A stretch of DNA of 64,000 bases from Phycisphaeraceae bacterium. GTDB taxonomy: Bacteria; Planctomycetota; Phycisphaerae; Phycisphaerales; UBA1924. The notes under the pieces are model-generated. The model had not been told where the DNA came from. It did not search any database and worked only from the letters and a program-made list of their open reading frames with translations. Made by a program: the position numbers and the translations under genes. Below, one piece after another: positions 45,225 through 54,917 of this stretch. The stretch is taken from assembly GCA_019636495.1 (NCBI GenBank), contig JAHBXL010000008.1, forward strand, positions 62,001 through 126,000, given 5' to 3'. Each line of letters begins with the position of its first letter. The stretch's first letter is position 1.

Positions 45225-46511
45225 TCACTCTCCCGCTCGCCGCCGCGTGTCCGCCGCGCTGTCGGCCATGCAACCGGCCAGCCGCAAGGTTCCGACCAAG
45301 CCGCGCCTTGGGCCCTTCTCCACCGCGGCCCAACTCAAGTCTGCAAACGGGCGTTTGGCGGACCACCGAAGCACCGACACGCCGCGAGACACGGACACAT
45401 CCTCAGCGATCGGGCCGATGAGGTATTGCACCTCGGCCGCGACCGCCGCGGGCGATGCGCCGTCTTCTCGTACTCGCGACTCCAGCCGCAACAAGCCGGG
45501 TGTCCCGCGGTCGAAACCGATGATGAGCCAACTGTGCAGCGACCCGCAGACTCTGTCGAGTCTCTGGCGACTTCCGGTCCGCCATGTCCTTGCCCGATCC
45601 TGGAAAGCAGTTCGATCGCGCCCCCGTAACCACGCGGCACGGACATCCAGCCCCTGATCGAGCCGGACGCACCAAGGCCAGCGCAGCACGACCGCCGTTG
45701 TGCAATCTCGCACGGACTCGCGCAGCGCCGCCCCCGGCCAGTGCCCCGCCGCGATGCTGGTGCCGCGCACGGTCCGAAGATCGTCGGCACGCGAGTTCCA
45801 CGACACATCGATCCGCAGCAACGGCGGACCGCGATACTCGCCCATTCGGAGCGCCGACCGCGGCAGCGGCAGTGCCGGATCGGCCATCGTCACGCGCTCG
45901 GGCGCGACCAACCGTCCGTGCAGCATGATCGAGCGTGCATTGGCCAGCCCCGTGGCCCGCAGCAACCATGGCAGCCGATCATCGTCGGACAACTCGGCGA
46001 ACTCCCGCCGCAGCGTGTTCACATCCACGAACACCTCGAAGGATACGGGCAGGTCCGACACTTGGGAATCAGCCCACGCGCGGTGCGCCTCGATGGACCC
46101 GGCAGGACGCTCCGCGACCGCGTCGGGTTCCGGCGCATCGGGGCGTTGTGCGCCGGTCCACGCCTGGATCGCCGGTCCGGCCTCCTCGAAGCGGATGGAG
46201 ATCACAACGCCTTCGCCGCGCGAGAGCGATTCCCCCACAGTCGCGAATGTGCGCTGATGGGCTTCGTTCGTGTCCGAGAACAGGCCCAACACCCCCGCCA
46301 GAGTCTGAAAAATGACCGCGGACTCGGCTGCACCATCCCGTGCAGCGCCAAGCGTTCGCCCATCGACCCATACCCAGACGGGCCACGCCGAGCCGGGGAT
46401 GCCCCCGTTCGCCTGGTCCTCGGCTCGTGCCTGGGCTGCCGGGATCGATCCGACAATGGACAATGCCAGAGCGACCGCGGCCCCGGTCTTTCCGCTCACA
46501 TGGCCCTTCAT
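45225..46511 (-). CDS. Secreted protein of unknown function
   Basis: The 428-residue protein has a signal peptide (TGAAVALALSIVGSIPAAQA) after a short basic start. The rest is a mixture of beta strands and helices with no motif I recognise: RAEDQANGGIPGSAWPVWVW, PVSFEVFVDVNTLRREFAEL, RLDQGLDVRAAWLRGRDR and LHSWLIIGFDRGTPGLLRLE. It is Ala/Arg-rich. ATG 46511 is preferred as it begins the signal peptide. It diverges from a glycosyltransferase gene 56 nt away and converges on the aminopeptidase. Confidence 0.65.
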   Translation of the reverse strand: MKGHVSGKTGAAVALALSIVGSIPAAQARAEDQANGGIPGSAWPVWVWVDGRTLGAARDGAAESAVIFQTLAGVLGLFSDTNEAHQRTFATVGESLSRGEGVVISIRFEEAGPAIQAWTGAQRPDAPEPDAVAERPAGSIEAHRAWADSQVSDLPVSFEVFVDVNTLRREFAELSDDDRLPWLLRATGLANARSIMLHGRLVAPERVTMADPALPLPRSALRMGEYRGPPLLRIDVSWNSRADDLRTVRGTSIAAGHWPGAALRESVRDCTTAVVLRWPWCVRLDQGLDVRAAWLRGRDRTAFQDRARTWRTGSRQRLDRVCGSLHSWLIIGFDRGTPGLLRLESRVREDGASPAAVAAEVQYLIGPIAEDVSVSRGVSVLRWSAKRPFADLSWAAVEKGPRRGLVGTLRLAGCMADSAADTRRRAGE

Positions 46512-46567
46512 GGTCGGCAGTGTACCGCATGTGGCCCGCGCAGGCCCTCCGCTACGATTCCCGCGTC

Positions 46568-47680
46568 ATGAGCGGCCAACGCCCGCAAGTCGAGCGCATC
46601 CTCATCATCCGCCCCAGTGCGTTGGGCGATGTCTGCCGCACTGTGCCCGTGCTTGCAACGCTCAAGCGTCATTGCCCCGGCGCTCGGATCGACTGGCTCG
46701 TGCAAGACACCTTTGTCGCGGCGATCGAGCACCATCCGGACCTGGGACACGTGGTTCCGTTCCCACGTGCGGCGTTGGCAGGGTGGTGGCGGTCACCGGC
46801 GACATTCTCCGCACTCGCGCGTTGGCTTGGCTCGATTCGCCGCGACCGCTACGACCTGGCGTTGGATTGCCAGGGGCTGCTGCGTTCGGGGCTCTTTGCG
46901 CTGGCCACGCGCGCTCCGCGTCGCATCGGCTACGCGAATGCGGAGGAGATGGGTTGGATCGGGCTCAATGAGCGCATCGATGCGCCCATGAGTGAGCACA
47001 CCGTCGATCGGATGCTGCGCCTCGCCGCCGCGGCGACCCGCGCGGAGCCTGTGCGCGATATGCACCTGCACGCGTCCCCCATCGAACGTGCGGCGGTCGC
47101 TGCCGACCCGCGCCTGGGCGGCGGAAGGTACGCGCTCATCGCCCCGACCAGCCGTTGGCCCGGCAAGTTGTGGCCGGCGGAACGGTTTGCCGAGATCGCC
47201 GCGGCAATGCTGCAAGAACGGACGGGCGGCGCACGGCGATTCGACGCCGTCGCCATCGTCGGCGCCGAATCGGAGCGTGGACAGGTCGGACCGCTCCTGG
47301 AACTGGCCCAGCGCGACCGGCGCGTCGTGGACCTTGTCGGCCGCACAACCATCGCTCGGCTCATGGCCCTCATCGAGTCGTCCTCGCTCGTGATCGCGAA
47401 CGACTCCGCGGCGGTACACATGGCCGTTGGATTCGATCGACCCATCATCGCGCTTTATGGGCCGACCGATGTCACTCGCGTCGGGCCCTACGGCCGCGCC
47501 TCGACGGTGGTGCAGGTGCTGCGAGAGGGCGACGTTTTCGACCACAAGAACGCCGTACGAGGACGGGCGATGATGGAGCGGATCACCGTCGCGATGGTCG
47601 AACAGCGGGTGTTCGACACCGCCACACCACAACATGCCGCGTTGCCGCGACAACCAGAGCCGTCCGTGGGACGAACATGA
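46568..47680 (+). CDS. Glycosyltransferase family 9 (heptosyltransferase-like)
   Basis: The GT9 family includes the ADP-heptose:LPS heptosyltransferases of the outer-membrane core. The 370-residue protein opens with RILIIRPSALGDVCRTVPVL, the typical first strand and turn. It continues with DRYDLALDCQGLLRSGLFAL and later VIANDSAAVHMAVGFDRPII and ALYGPTDVTRVGPYG, which bind the nucleotide sugar. ATG 46568 starts just before this, and the family length fits. Planctomycetes make an outer membrane with LPS-like glycans, so the role is plausible; the exact sugar is unknown. Its stop overlaps the thpR start. Confidence 0.88.
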   Translation: MSGQRPQVERILIIRPSALGDVCRTVPVLATLKRHCPGARIDWLVQDTFVAAIEHHPDLGHVVPFPRAALAGWWRSPATFSALARWLGSIRRDRYDLALDCQGLLRSGLFALATRAPRRIGYANAEEMGWIGLNERIDAPMSEHTVDRMLRLAAAATRAEPVRDMHLHASPIERAAVAADPRLGGGRYALIAPTSRWPGKLWPAERFAEIAAAMLQERTGGARRFDAVAIVGAESERGQVGPLLELAQRDRRVVDLVGRTTIARLMALIESSSLVIANDSAAVHMAVGFDRPIIALYGPTDVTRVGPYGRASTVVQVLREGDVFDHKNAVRGRAMMERITVAMVEQRVFDTATPQHAALPRQPEPSVGRT

Positions 47681-48225
47681 GTGGACGCCGCCCGGTGATG
47701 CGACTCTTCGTCGCGGCGTACCCGCCGCCCGAATCGGCCGCCGCCATGCTCGACCTACTGCGCGATATCCACCTGCCCGAGCGCCGCGCGGTTGCGCCCG
47801 AACAGGTCCACATGACGCTGCAGTTCATCGGCGACACGGACGAGCGACAACTCGACCATGTGACACAGTCGGTCGAGCGCGCCACTTCAGGGATCGAGTC
47901 GTTCGAACTGACTCCAAAGGAACTTCTCTGCCTGCCCGAGCGCGGCGACCCGCGTCTTGTCGCGCTCACAACCGATGCGCCACCGGGCCTGCTGGAGATC
48001 CAGCGGCGGCTCGCCGCACGGCTCGCCCGAACTCCGCGCGACCGTCAGGGCTTCCTGCCGCACATCACGCTGTGCCGATTCCGCCCGGTGGCGAGCGTGT
48101 GGCGCGTGCGACGCGAAGCCGTGCTGCCGGCCTTTCCCGTGCGCGCCATTCACCTCATGGAGAGCATCCTCCGCCCGGAGGGCGCGAAGCACCGCGAAGT
48201 GGCCCGCCACGATCTTGCGCGATAG
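47677..48225 (+). CDS. thpR: RNA 2',3'-cyclic phosphodiesterase / 2'-5' RNA ligase ThpR
   Basis: The enzyme opens 2',3'-cyclic phosphates of RNA ends and can form or cleave 2'-5' links. The 182-residue protein has the two catalytic histidine motifs, HMTLQFIGDTDE and HITLCRFRPV, at the correct spacing, and the family opening MRLFVAAYPPPE. ATG 47677 overlaps the GT9 stop; the ATG six codons later (47698) is an equally possible start by family length. It converges with the UbiA gene. Confidence 0.9.
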   Translation: MSGRRPVMRLFVAAYPPPESAAAMLDLLRDIHLPERRAVAPEQVHMTLQFIGDTDERQLDHVTQSVERATSGIESFELTPKELLCLPERGDPRLVALTTDAPPGLLEIQRRLAARLARTPRDRQGFLPHITLCRFRPVASVWRVRREAVLPAFPVRAIHLMESILRPEGAKHREVARHDLAR

Positions 48226-48240
48226 AGCGCGTTGTTGTCC

Positions 48241-49224
48241 TCAGCGCCGATAGCCCATCGGCTGTTCCAGCAGTGCATACGCCTCGCGCACAACCGTCAT
48301 GCCCAGAAAACCTGCCGCGGCCAGCGCGGTGAGAATCCAGCCCTCCATCCAGTACCCTTGCCCGAAGAGCCACGTGCAGGCATAAAGCGCGAGCCAGAGC
48401 GCGCCGTAGCGGCCGATCTTGTCGGCGGCGCGTGCGCCCCGCCCGAGCAACCTCACGCGTCTCCACGCGAGCACAACAAACAACGCGGCCAGTGCGGCCG
48501 GGCCGATCGCCGCGGTGGGCTGCACCCATTCGGGCCACAGCCCGCCCTGGCCGCTGTTGCGAAGGTCGCCAAAGAACATGATCACCGCGCTCCAGAACGC
48601 CCACCCCGAGACGGCGAAGGCGATGGCGCGTGCCGAGAGCGCTGGCGGCTTGCGGCCCAGCGTGTGCACCGCCAGGCCGACCAGCAACGCGTGCGTCATC
48701 ACCAGCCATACCGGCCACACGAAGCGCAGCGCGAGATTCGGGACGACCATCTGCCCCGCGTAGATCAACCCGAGCATGACCAGGCCGATCGCAGGCACGA
48801 ACTTGCCCGCGACGTTGAAAAGCAGGATCGCCCCACCCACCAGCAGCGTCAGGAGTACTGCGCGCATGCCCAGCGGCGTCGCGCCCAGAACGGCAAGGCC
48901 GAACGTCACCACGATCAAGGCGACTGCCGCGTCCCGGCTCAGCCGCCCGCTGGGCAGGGGCCGCTCCGGGTGAACGGCCAGGTCGCGACGCAGATCCACT
49001 ACGTCGTTGAGCGCGGTGGCGAATCCGAAGAGACCCAGCGCGTTGCACGCGCTGCCCAGCAGGAGCAGCCAGAGTGGGGCCGATTGAAACTCCGCGGTTC
49101 CCGACTCGTGCCCGCAGGCGTGCGTCCACAAGACGACGAACCAGACATTGGCCACCGCGGCAAAGGCGGTGGTCAGCCGCGTGAGGTGCAGCGCGGGGGA
49201 CATGCGGAGCAACAGGCGGCGCAT
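48241..49224 (-). CDS. UbiA-family prenyltransferase
   Basis: UbiA proteins transfer polyprenyl chains onto aromatic or other acceptors in the membrane. The 327-residue protein has eight or nine helices and the first Asp motif as [20 protein letters not shown] (NDxxD...D). The second Asp-rich region is probably [15 protein letters not shown], a weaker match. Length fits the family. ATG 49224 begins a basic then hydrophobic stretch and is preferred over a longer frame. Without neighbours from a quinone or lipid pathway the substrate is unknown; UbiA-like, chlorophyll-synthase-like or digeranylgeranylglycerol roles all remain possible. Confidence 0.85.
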   Translation of the reverse strand: MRRLLLRMSPALHLTRLTTAFAAVANVWFVVLWTHACGHESGTAEFQSAPLWLLLLGSACNALGLFGFATALNDVVDLRRDLAVHPERPLPSGRLSRDAAVALIVVTFGLAVLGATPLGMRAVLLTLLVGGAILLFNVAGKFVPAIGLVMLGLIYAGQMVVPNLALRFVWPVWLVMTHALLVGLAVHTLGRKPPALSARAIAFAVSGWAFWSAVIMFFGDLRNSGQGGLWPEWVQPTAAIGPAALAALFVVLAWRRVRLLGRGARAADKIGRYGALWLALYACTWLFGQGYWMEGWILTALAAAGFLGMTVVREAYALLEQPMGYRR

Positions 49225-49310
49225 CGGCCACAGCGTAGCGGCACTGGGGACGGGCCGGCATTCCGTGCCTGGGCGAACGGCTTCCACCCTCTGCCGCCTA
49301 CCATGGCCCG

Positions 49311-49853
49311 ATGCGAAGAAACGAGCCCCCTACTCGCGGCCGCGCCGCGCTGAACCCCCCGCCGCGCGTCGCCGTCGTCGTGAGCCGCTACAACGAATCC
49401 GTGACCGATGCGCTGCTCGAGGGCGCGGCGGAGGCCTACGCCGACCGCTGCGGCGATGGCTCCAGCGTCTTCTTCGTTCCTGCGCCGGGCGCATTCGAGA
49501 TCACGGTCATCGCCGCGGAACTGGCGGCCTGCGGGCGCTACGACGCGATCGTCGCCCTTGGGTGCATCATCAAGGGCGAGACCACGCACGACCAGCACCT
49601 GGCCGCGGCGGTCACGCGTTCATTGACGAACATCTCGGCGGTTCACCGCATCCCGGTCGGCTTGGGCGTGCTGACAGTCAACAACGAGAAGCAGGCCCGC
49701 GAGCGTGCCGGCGGTCGCTGGGGAAACAAGGGTTCCGAGGCCATGCACGCCGCGCTCGACACGCTGGCCGTCCTGCGGGCGATCCGCAAGGGCGCTGGTG
49801 CGGCGGCGAATCGCGTCGGCACCACCCGACGAGCCGCGAAAGGGGCCCGCTGA
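49311..49853 (+). CDS. ribH: 6,7-dimethyl-8-ribityllumazine synthase
   Basis: RibH joins 3,4-dihydroxy-2-butanone phosphate with the ribityl-pyrimidine to make lumazine, the step before riboflavin. The 180-residue protein has [54 protein letters not shown] and [17 protein letters not shown]; the catalytic His is in the HDQH region. ATG 49311 fits the family. The C-terminus has a short basic tail. The nusB gene begins within its stop codon, an arrangement (ribH-nusB) known in many bacteria. Confidence 0.95.
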   Translation: MRRNEPPTRGRAALNPPPRVAVVVSRYNESVTDALLEGAAEAYADRCGDGSSVFFVPAPGAFEITVIAAELAACGRYDAIVALGCIIKGETTHDQHLAAAVTRSLTNISAVHRIPVGLGVLTVNNEKQARERAGGRWGNKGSEAMHAALDTLAVLRAIRKGAGAAANRVGTTRRAAKGAR

Positions 49854-50371
49854 TGGCGACACCCCGCGAGATCCGCCGGCTGGCCTTCCAGGTGCTGTAC
49901 CAACTCGATGCCCGCAACGGGCAGGACCCCGAGGCCGTGCTCGCCACGACCATGACGCCCGAAGAAGACCCCGGCGACAAGACCGATTTCACGGAGGGCG
50001 AGCGTCGCAAAGCCTTCGAACTTGGCTCCGCGGCGTTCGCGGCACGAGAGAAGGCCGATGCTTTCATGGTCGAGGCCGCGCCCGGCTGGCCCGCGCACCG
50101 GCAGGCCGCGGTCGATCGCGCCATCCTGCGGCTCGCGCACTACGAAATGACCAGCGGCCGCGTCGCCCCGAAGATCGCCGTCAACGAAGCGGTGGAACTG
50201 GCCAAGACCTTCAGCACGGACAAATCCCCCGCCTTCGTCAACGGCCTGCTGGATAAACTGCTCAAGACCGTGCTGGCTGAACGGGGCGAGAGCGCCGAGC
50301 CCGAACCCGCCGCGGACCCCGCCGCGGAGGGCGGCGCGCCCATCGACGCCGGCACGGTGGAGGCCGCCTGA
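49853..50371 (+). CDS. nusB: Transcription antitermination protein NusB
   Basis: NusB, with NusE/S10, forms the rRNA antitermination complex at boxA. The 172-residue protein has [20 protein letters not shown] and the helix [20 protein letters not shown], followed by [20 protein letters not shown] and [11 protein letters not shown], the classic NusB core. An acidic Pro/Ala tail follows. ATG 49853 shares a base with the ribH TGA stop, so the two genes are coupled. ftsY starts 3 nt after its end. Confidence 0.95.
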   Translation: MATPREIRRLAFQVLYQLDARNGQDPEAVLATTMTPEEDPGDKTDFTEGERRKAFELGSAAFAAREKADAFMVEAAPGWPAHRQAAVDRAILRLAHYEMTSGRVAPKIAVNEAVELAKTFSTDKSPAFVNGLLDKLLKTVLAERGESAEPEPAADPAAEGGAPIDAGTVEAA

Positions 50372-50374
50372 GCC

Positions 50375-51304
50375 ATGGCCTTCTTCCGGTCCGTACTCGG
50401 CAAGATCAAGGACGGCCTCACGCGGACGCGCGAGGTCTTCGCCGGCGCGGTGCGCTCGCTGCTGATCGGCCGCGTCCTCAACGATCAGGTCATCACCGAA
50501 CTCGAGACCGCGCTGCTCCAGGCCGATGTCGGCGTCATCGGCACGCGCAAACTCATCGACGGCATCCGCGCCGACTACAAGGCCGGGAAGATGACCCGCG
50601 GCGAGGACGTGCTCGATTACTTGAAGCGCGAACTCAAGGCCCTGTGGCCGCCGGAGGACCGTCACCTGCGCGAGGCGCCGGCGGGCGGCGGGCCGACCGT
50701 CATCCTCGTCACGGGCATCAACGGCGCGGGCAAGACGACCAGCATCGCCAAACTCTGCTCCACGCTCCGAAAGCAGGACAAGAAGGTCCTGCTCGCCGCG
50801 TGCGATACCTTTCGCGCTGGCGCGGTCCGGCAACTCGAAATCTGGGGCGAACGGCTGGGCGTCGAGATCGTCAAGGGGCAGCAGGGCGGAGACCCCGCCG
50901 CGGTCGCGTTCGATGCGTGCAAGGCCGCGACCTCGCGCGGCGTCGATTACCTCATCATCGATACCGCCGGCCGCCTCCAGACCCAGGACCCGCTGATGCG
51001 CCAACTGACCAAGATTCGCTCGGTCATCGCCAAGCAGATCCCGGGCGCGCCGCACGAGACGCTGCTGGTGCTCGATGCGACCAGCGGCCAGAACGCGCTC
51101 CGTCAGGCCGAGGAGTTCGCCAAGGCCGCGGAGGTCTCCGGCATCTTCCTGGCCAAACTCGATGGCACCGCCAAGGGCGGCATCGTCGTGGCCATCCGCC
51201 ACGCAACGAACATCCCCGTCAAGTTCATCGGCGTCGGCGAGACGCCCGACGATGTCCAGCCCTTCGATCCCGAACAGTTCGTCGAGGCGATGTTCGCGGC
51301 GTGA
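50375..51304 (+). CDS. ftsY: Signal recognition particle receptor FtsY
   Basis: FtsY is the membrane receptor that docks the SRP-ribosome complex. The 309-residue protein is a short form lacking the long acidic A domain. The N domain (1-95) is followed by the GTPase G domain with [10 protein letters not shown] (114-123), [11 protein letters not shown] (144-154), DTAGRLQ and the [16 protein letters not shown] motif. [20 protein letters not shown] is the family end. ATG 50375 follows the nusB stop by 3 nt, and the ribosome site lies within nusB, so ribH-nusB-ftsY is one unit. Confidence 0.97.
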   Translation: MAFFRSVLGKIKDGLTRTREVFAGAVRSLLIGRVLNDQVITELETALLQADVGVIGTRKLIDGIRADYKAGKMTRGEDVLDYLKRELKALWPPEDRHLREAPAGGGPTVILVTGINGAGKTTSIAKLCSTLRKQDKKVLLAACDTFRAGAVRQLEIWGERLGVEIVKGQQGGDPAAVAFDACKAATSRGVDYLIIDTAGRLQTQDPLMRQLTKIRSVIAKQIPGAPHETLLVLDATSGQNALRQAEEFAKAAEVSGIFLAKLDGTAKGGIVVAIRHATNIPVKFIGVGETPDDVQPFDPEQFVEAMFAA

Positions 51305-51338
51305 TCCGGTCGACAGCACCCTGCGCGGAGGACCAGCA

Positions 51339-52223
51339 ATGCGCGTCGCACTGACCGGCGTTTCCGGCTTCATCGGTCGCGCCATCGCCCGCGCGCTCAT
51401 CAGCCGCGGCCATGTCGTGACCGGTCTTGTACGCCCCGGTAGCGTACGCGACGGCCTGGAACAGGCGGTCGATCGGTTCGTCACGGGGGACCAGTTCGAC
51501 ACGGCCGTCTGGCCCGCACTGCTCGAAGATGCGGCTTGTGTCATCCACAATAGCCTGGACTGGCCCGCGGGCGACGCCTTCTGCTTGTCGCGCCATCTGC
51601 ACACGAACCTGGTGGGCTCGATCGAACTGCTCAAGGCGTCGGCGCCGCGCCAGTTCATCTTCATCAGCACATTGGCCGTGCACCATGACATGCTCCCGCG
51701 CTGGCGAGGCGTGATCGACGAGGACCATCCGCTGCGCCCCAACACCGACTACGGAGCCTACAAGGCCGCCGTCGAGGCGCACCTGTGGGCGGAGCACTTC
51801 GGCGCCGGACGGAGTACCTGCGCGATCCGGCCGTGCGCGGTGTACGGCATCGACCGCAAGTTGGAGCGCTCCCGCGGCTATGAGATAGTCAAGCAACTCC
51901 GCGCCGAGAAGCAGTTCTCGAGGCCGGGCGGCGGAAAGTTCGTGCACATCACTGATGTCGCGGAGGCCGTGGCCAACGCGGTTGGCAACGCCGACGTCGC
52001 GGGCCGGCCCGTCAACCTGGTGGACTGCTACGCACGCTGGGGCGACTGGGCGGCGATGGCCGCGGCGGAACTTGGGATCGACGCCGAGATCGACCTTTCC
52101 TGCCCGACCCAGCCGAAGAACATGTTCTCAAAGGATGCCGCGCGATTGCTGGGCGTCCCGCTCGATCGCGGGCACGAGGGCATCCGCGCGCACCTTCGCG
52201 AACTGATCCGCATCATGGGCTGA
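51339..52223 (+). CDS. NAD-dependent epimerase/dehydratase-like short-chain protein
   Basis: The 294-residue protein has the NAD-binding opening MRVALTGVSGFIGRAIARAL (GxxGxxG) and the catalytic tyrosine/lysine pair in YGAYKAAVEAH. The typical strand FIFISTLAVHHD precedes it. It lacks the long epimerase C-terminus, so it could be a reductase. ATG 51339 has GGAGGACC just upstream. The next gene, a SolA-like oxidase, starts 3 nt after its end. The substrate is unknown. Confidence 0.78.
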   Translation: MRVALTGVSGFIGRAIARALISRGHVVTGLVRPGSVRDGLEQAVDRFVTGDQFDTAVWPALLEDAACVIHNSLDWPAGDAFCLSRHLHTNLVGSIELLKASAPRQFIFISTLAVHHDMLPRWRGVIDEDHPLRPNTDYGAYKAAVEAHLWAEHFGAGRSTCAIRPCAVYGIDRKLERSRGYEIVKQLRAEKQFSRPGGGKFVHITDVAEAVANAVGNADVAGRPVNLVDCYARWGDWAAMAAAELGIDAEIDLSCPTQPKNMFSKDAARLLGVPLDRGHEGIRAHLRELIRIMG

Positions 52224-52226
52224 TCC

Positions 52227-53414
52227 ATGGACCGATACGATGCCATCGTGGTCGGCCTCGGAGCCATGGGCTCCGCCGCCGCGGCGCACATCGCCCGTCG
52301 CGGCAAGCGCGTGCTGGGAATCGAGCAGTTCGACCTCGGCCACTCCCGCGGCAGCTCCCACGGCACAACCCGCATGATCCGCATGTGCTATTACGAGCAC
52401 ACGGACTATGTGCCGCTGCTCCGCCGCGCGTATGAACTCTGGCGCGAGACCGAGCACGCGGCAGACCGCCCGCTGCTGCACATCACCGGCGGCATCTACA
52501 TCGGCCCGCCCGATTCCGAGGCCCTCTCCGGCGCATCCCGTGCCGCCGCGCAGCACCGCCTCGACCACGAACTTCTTGACCGCGCCGCGTTGGCTGCGCG
52601 GTTCTCACAGTTCTGTGTGCCGGATGACCACGCCGCGCTCTTCGAGCCGCTCGCCGGGTACCTGGTGCCTGAGGATGTCATCGCCGCACACGTGTCCCTT
52701 GCACGCGCTGCGGGAGCGGCACTGCACGACAACGAGCGTGTGGTTTCGTGTCGCGCCGATGGCCCGCGCGTGCGCGTGTCCACCACCCGCGCCGAGTACG
52801 AGGCTGAACGCATCATCTTCGCCTGCGGCGCATGGGCGACACGGCTCGTCCGCGACCTCGGCATCGAAGTCCGCGCCACGCGCCAAGTCCTCGGCTGGGT
52901 GACGCCGCGCACCCACACGCTCTTCGCACAGGGCACCTGCCCGGTCTGGGCAATTGATTGCCCACGCGGCGATGCCGCAATCGGGCTCCGCGCCGGCCTG
53001 TACTACGGTTTCCCGACCGATGCGGGCGCGGCGACAGATGGCCGCTCGGACGGCCGCGGCTTCAAGATCGCTCGCCACGCCATCGGCCCCGCGACCAACC
53101 CCGACACCAACGACTTCACGCCGCGGCACGAAGATGAGGCCGATTTCCGCCCCGCGCTGCGGGCGTTCATTCCCGCGGCCGATGGCCCGCTCAGCCAGAT
53201 GCGCATATGCATGTACGAGAACAGCCCCGATGGCCACTTCATCATCGACCGCCACCCGAGGATGCCCAACGCGATCGTCGCCTGCGGCTTCTCCGGCCAC
53301 GGCTTCAAGTTCGCCGGCGTCGTGGGCGAGACGCTGGCCGACCTGGCGATCGATGGCTCGACGCGCCACCCGATCGGGTTTCTGGGCTTGTCGCGGTTTT
53401 CAAGAAAGCCCTGA
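52227..53414 (+). CDS. solA: SolA-like FAD-dependent oxidase (N-methyltryptophan/sarcosine oxidase family)
   Basis: The 395-residue protein matches monomeric sarcosine and N-methyltryptophan oxidases, which demethylate N-methyl amino acids and release peroxide. Visible motifs are the FAD-binding IVVGLGAMGSAAAAHIARRG, HSRGSSHGTTRMIRMCYYEH, and RICMYENSPDGHFIIDRHP, in which the Cys is the usual covalent FAD anchor. CGFSGHGFKFAGVVGETLAD is the family C-terminal end. ATG 52227 is close to the previous stop. Sarcosine, methylated amino acids or betaine-derived substrates are possible. Confidence 0.88.
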   Translation: MDRYDAIVVGLGAMGSAAAAHIARRGKRVLGIEQFDLGHSRGSSHGTTRMIRMCYYEHTDYVPLLRRAYELWRETEHAADRPLLHITGGIYIGPPDSEALSGASRAAAQHRLDHELLDRAALAARFSQFCVPDDHAALFEPLAGYLVPEDVIAAHVSLARAAGAALHDNERVVSCRADGPRVRVSTTRAEYEAERIIFACGAWATRLVRDLGIEVRATRQVLGWVTPRTHTLFAQGTCPVWAIDCPRGDAAIGLRAGLYYGFPTDAGAATDGRSDGRGFKIARHAIGPATNPDTNDFTPRHEDEADFRPALRAFIPAADGPLSQMRICMYENSPDGHFIIDRHPRMPNAIVACGFSGHGFKFAGVVGETLADLAIDGSTRHPIGFLGLSRFSRKP

Positions 53415-53428
53415 GCGCAGGCTCAGGG
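53409..53428 (+). terminator. Hairpin spanning the SolA stop codon
   Basis: CCCTGAGC (53409-53416) pairs perfectly with GCTCAGGG (53421-53428) around GCAG. It overlaps the stop codon and lacks a U tract, so it may act with Rho or protect the 3' end. A second perfect hairpin, CCCCGCG/CGCGGGG (53459-53476), follows. Confidence 0.45.
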
Positions 53429-53542
53429 TGACTCGGCACATCTCCGCCTTGACGGAAACCCCGCGGTCACGCGGGGGCGCGCCCCGGGCTCAAGGTCCAT
53501 GTGCGTGCGAATTCCCGCCGCTCGCCCACTTCCTACGCCCGT

Positions 53543-53582
53543 CTTCCTCTGTGCCCTCCGAGTCCGCTCTGTGTTCTCCGTG
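53543..53582. repeat. CTCTGTG-type intergenic repeat
   Basis: The minus strand reads CACGGAGAACACAGAGCGGA followed by CTCGGAGGGCACAGAGGAAG. These are near-tandem ACGGAGAACACAGAG-type units of a repeat family common in planctomycete intergenic DNA. It is related to the element between pdhA and pdhB but is not palindromic. It sits just past the end of the minus-strand guanine deaminase gene. Confidence 0.5.
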
Positions 53583-53592
53583 TACCCGCCTT

Positions 53593-54855
53593 TCAACCGC
53601 CTCGCGTCCACGCCACGCGCCCCTCGCAAACCGTCGCCGCGATCCACCGTTCATCCCACCCATACATCAACTGCCCGAGCGCAGCAGCATCGCTTCCTGC
53701 GCTGCGCAACTCCACATCCGGCTCCACCACCACCAGATCCGCCGCCGCGCCCACCGCGATCCGCCCCGCATCGCTCCACCCCAGCGCATCCGCGTTCCCC
53801 GCCGTGATCTGCCACCACCAGTAGTCCGGCCCGAACATCGGCGCGGCCTGCGACTGCAAACTCGCCAGCCACACCTCTCGCGCAGCGCGCGCCACGCGCA
53901 CCATGCTCACATCCGGCCCGCCCGCGACATCGCTCCCCAGCGCCAGCGGCCGGAACTTCTGCCCGGCAAAGTCCCCCGATGACAGAAACCGGTTCGCCGT
54001 CGGGCAGTGGGCGATCACGCACCGCCAGCCTTCCAGTTCGCGCCGGTCCACTTCGCTCAACCAAATCCCGTGCGCCAGCACCGTTCGCCGCCCCAGCAGG
54101 CCCGCCTGCTTGTACACATCCACGTACGGCATGCCGTGCAACCGCTCCACCAACTCACACTCCGGCAGCATTTCCGCCAGGTGCGTCTGAATCGGCCAGT
54201 CCTTCTCCCGCGCCAACTTCGCCGCGCCCCGCATCAACGCCATCGAGCAACTCACCGCAAACCGCGGCGACACGATCGGCTCAATCCGCCCCACGCGCTC
54301 CATCCGCGCGGCCTCATCGATCAGTTGCGCCGCGGGCCGCAGCAGATAGTCCGGCGCAGACTGATCCATCAGCACCTGCCCCACAGACCCCCGCAATCCC
54401 GCCGCGGCGAGCGATTCCATCGCGGCGCGCGTCCCCTCGTGATGCACGGTCCCGTAGGCGCAGATCCCCGTCGTCCCGTGCGAAAGCAACCGCTTCGCCA
54501 CCCTCGCGGCCATCGCCCGCGCGAATGCCGCATCCTCCCATCGCCGCTCGGCGGGGAAGATCACGTCGTTCAGCCAATCCAGCAGGGTCAGCCCGTCGTG
54601 CCCGATGGCATCAAACTGCGGGATGTGCAGGTGCGCATCGATGAACCCCGGGCAGATGATCCGGCGCGGGTCGATCGGCGTCCGCTCATCCACCTCCACG
54701 CGAGCGATGCGGCCGCGTTCCAGCATCACCGCGCCGCGCACCAGTCGGGTACTTTCCCCGCCGCGCCGGGAGGAATCGGCCCCCGCCGGCGCGCCGGTGC
54801 GTGCATCGAGCATCAGCGTGCCCTCGAGCGTCCGGATGTCTTCACCGAGGCGCAT
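53593..54855 (-). CDS. Guanine deaminase-like amidohydrolase
   Basis: Guanine deaminase converts guanine to xanthine. The 420-residue protein has the zinc site PGFIDAHLHIPQFDAIGHDG, the family-typical FPAERRWEDA segment, the ligand histidine in PIQTHLAEMLPE, then VIAHCPTANRFLSSGDF and GSDVAGGPDVSM (zinc/catalytic Asp). The C-terminal hydrolase barrel end is usual. ATG 54855 is chosen because GGAG lies 5 nt upstream (a TTG at 54900 would be longer). 8-oxoguanine or related deaminase activity remains possible. It stands alone on the minus strand. Confidence 0.85.
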   Translation of the reverse strand: MRLGEDIRTLEGTLMLDARTGAPAGADSSRRGGESTRLVRGAVMLERGRIARVEVDERTPIDPRRIICPGFIDAHLHIPQFDAIGHDGLTLLDWLNDVIFPAERRWEDAAFARAMAARVAKRLLSHGTTGICAYGTVHHEGTRAAMESLAAAGLRGSVGQVLMDQSAPDYLLRPAAQLIDEAARMERVGRIEPIVSPRFAVSCSMALMRGAAKLAREKDWPIQTHLAEMLPECELVERLHGMPYVDVYKQAGLLGRRTVLAHGIWLSEVDRRELEGWRCVIAHCPTANRFLSSGDFAGQKFRPLALGSDVAGGPDVSMVRVARAAREVWLASLQSQAAPMFGPDYWWWQITAGNADALGWSDAGRIAVGAAADLVVVEPDVELRSAGSDAAALGQLMYGWDERWIAATVCEGRVAWTRGG

Positions 54856-54917
54856 AGCCGCTCCAAGCCGCGCGATGACCGCCCGCGCGCAGTCGTGCAA
54901 CGCTACACTGTCCGCGC

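Noticed and set aside
49643-51745. Long minus-strand frame opposite nusB and ftsY
   Set aside because: Antisense to two firmly identified housekeeping genes.
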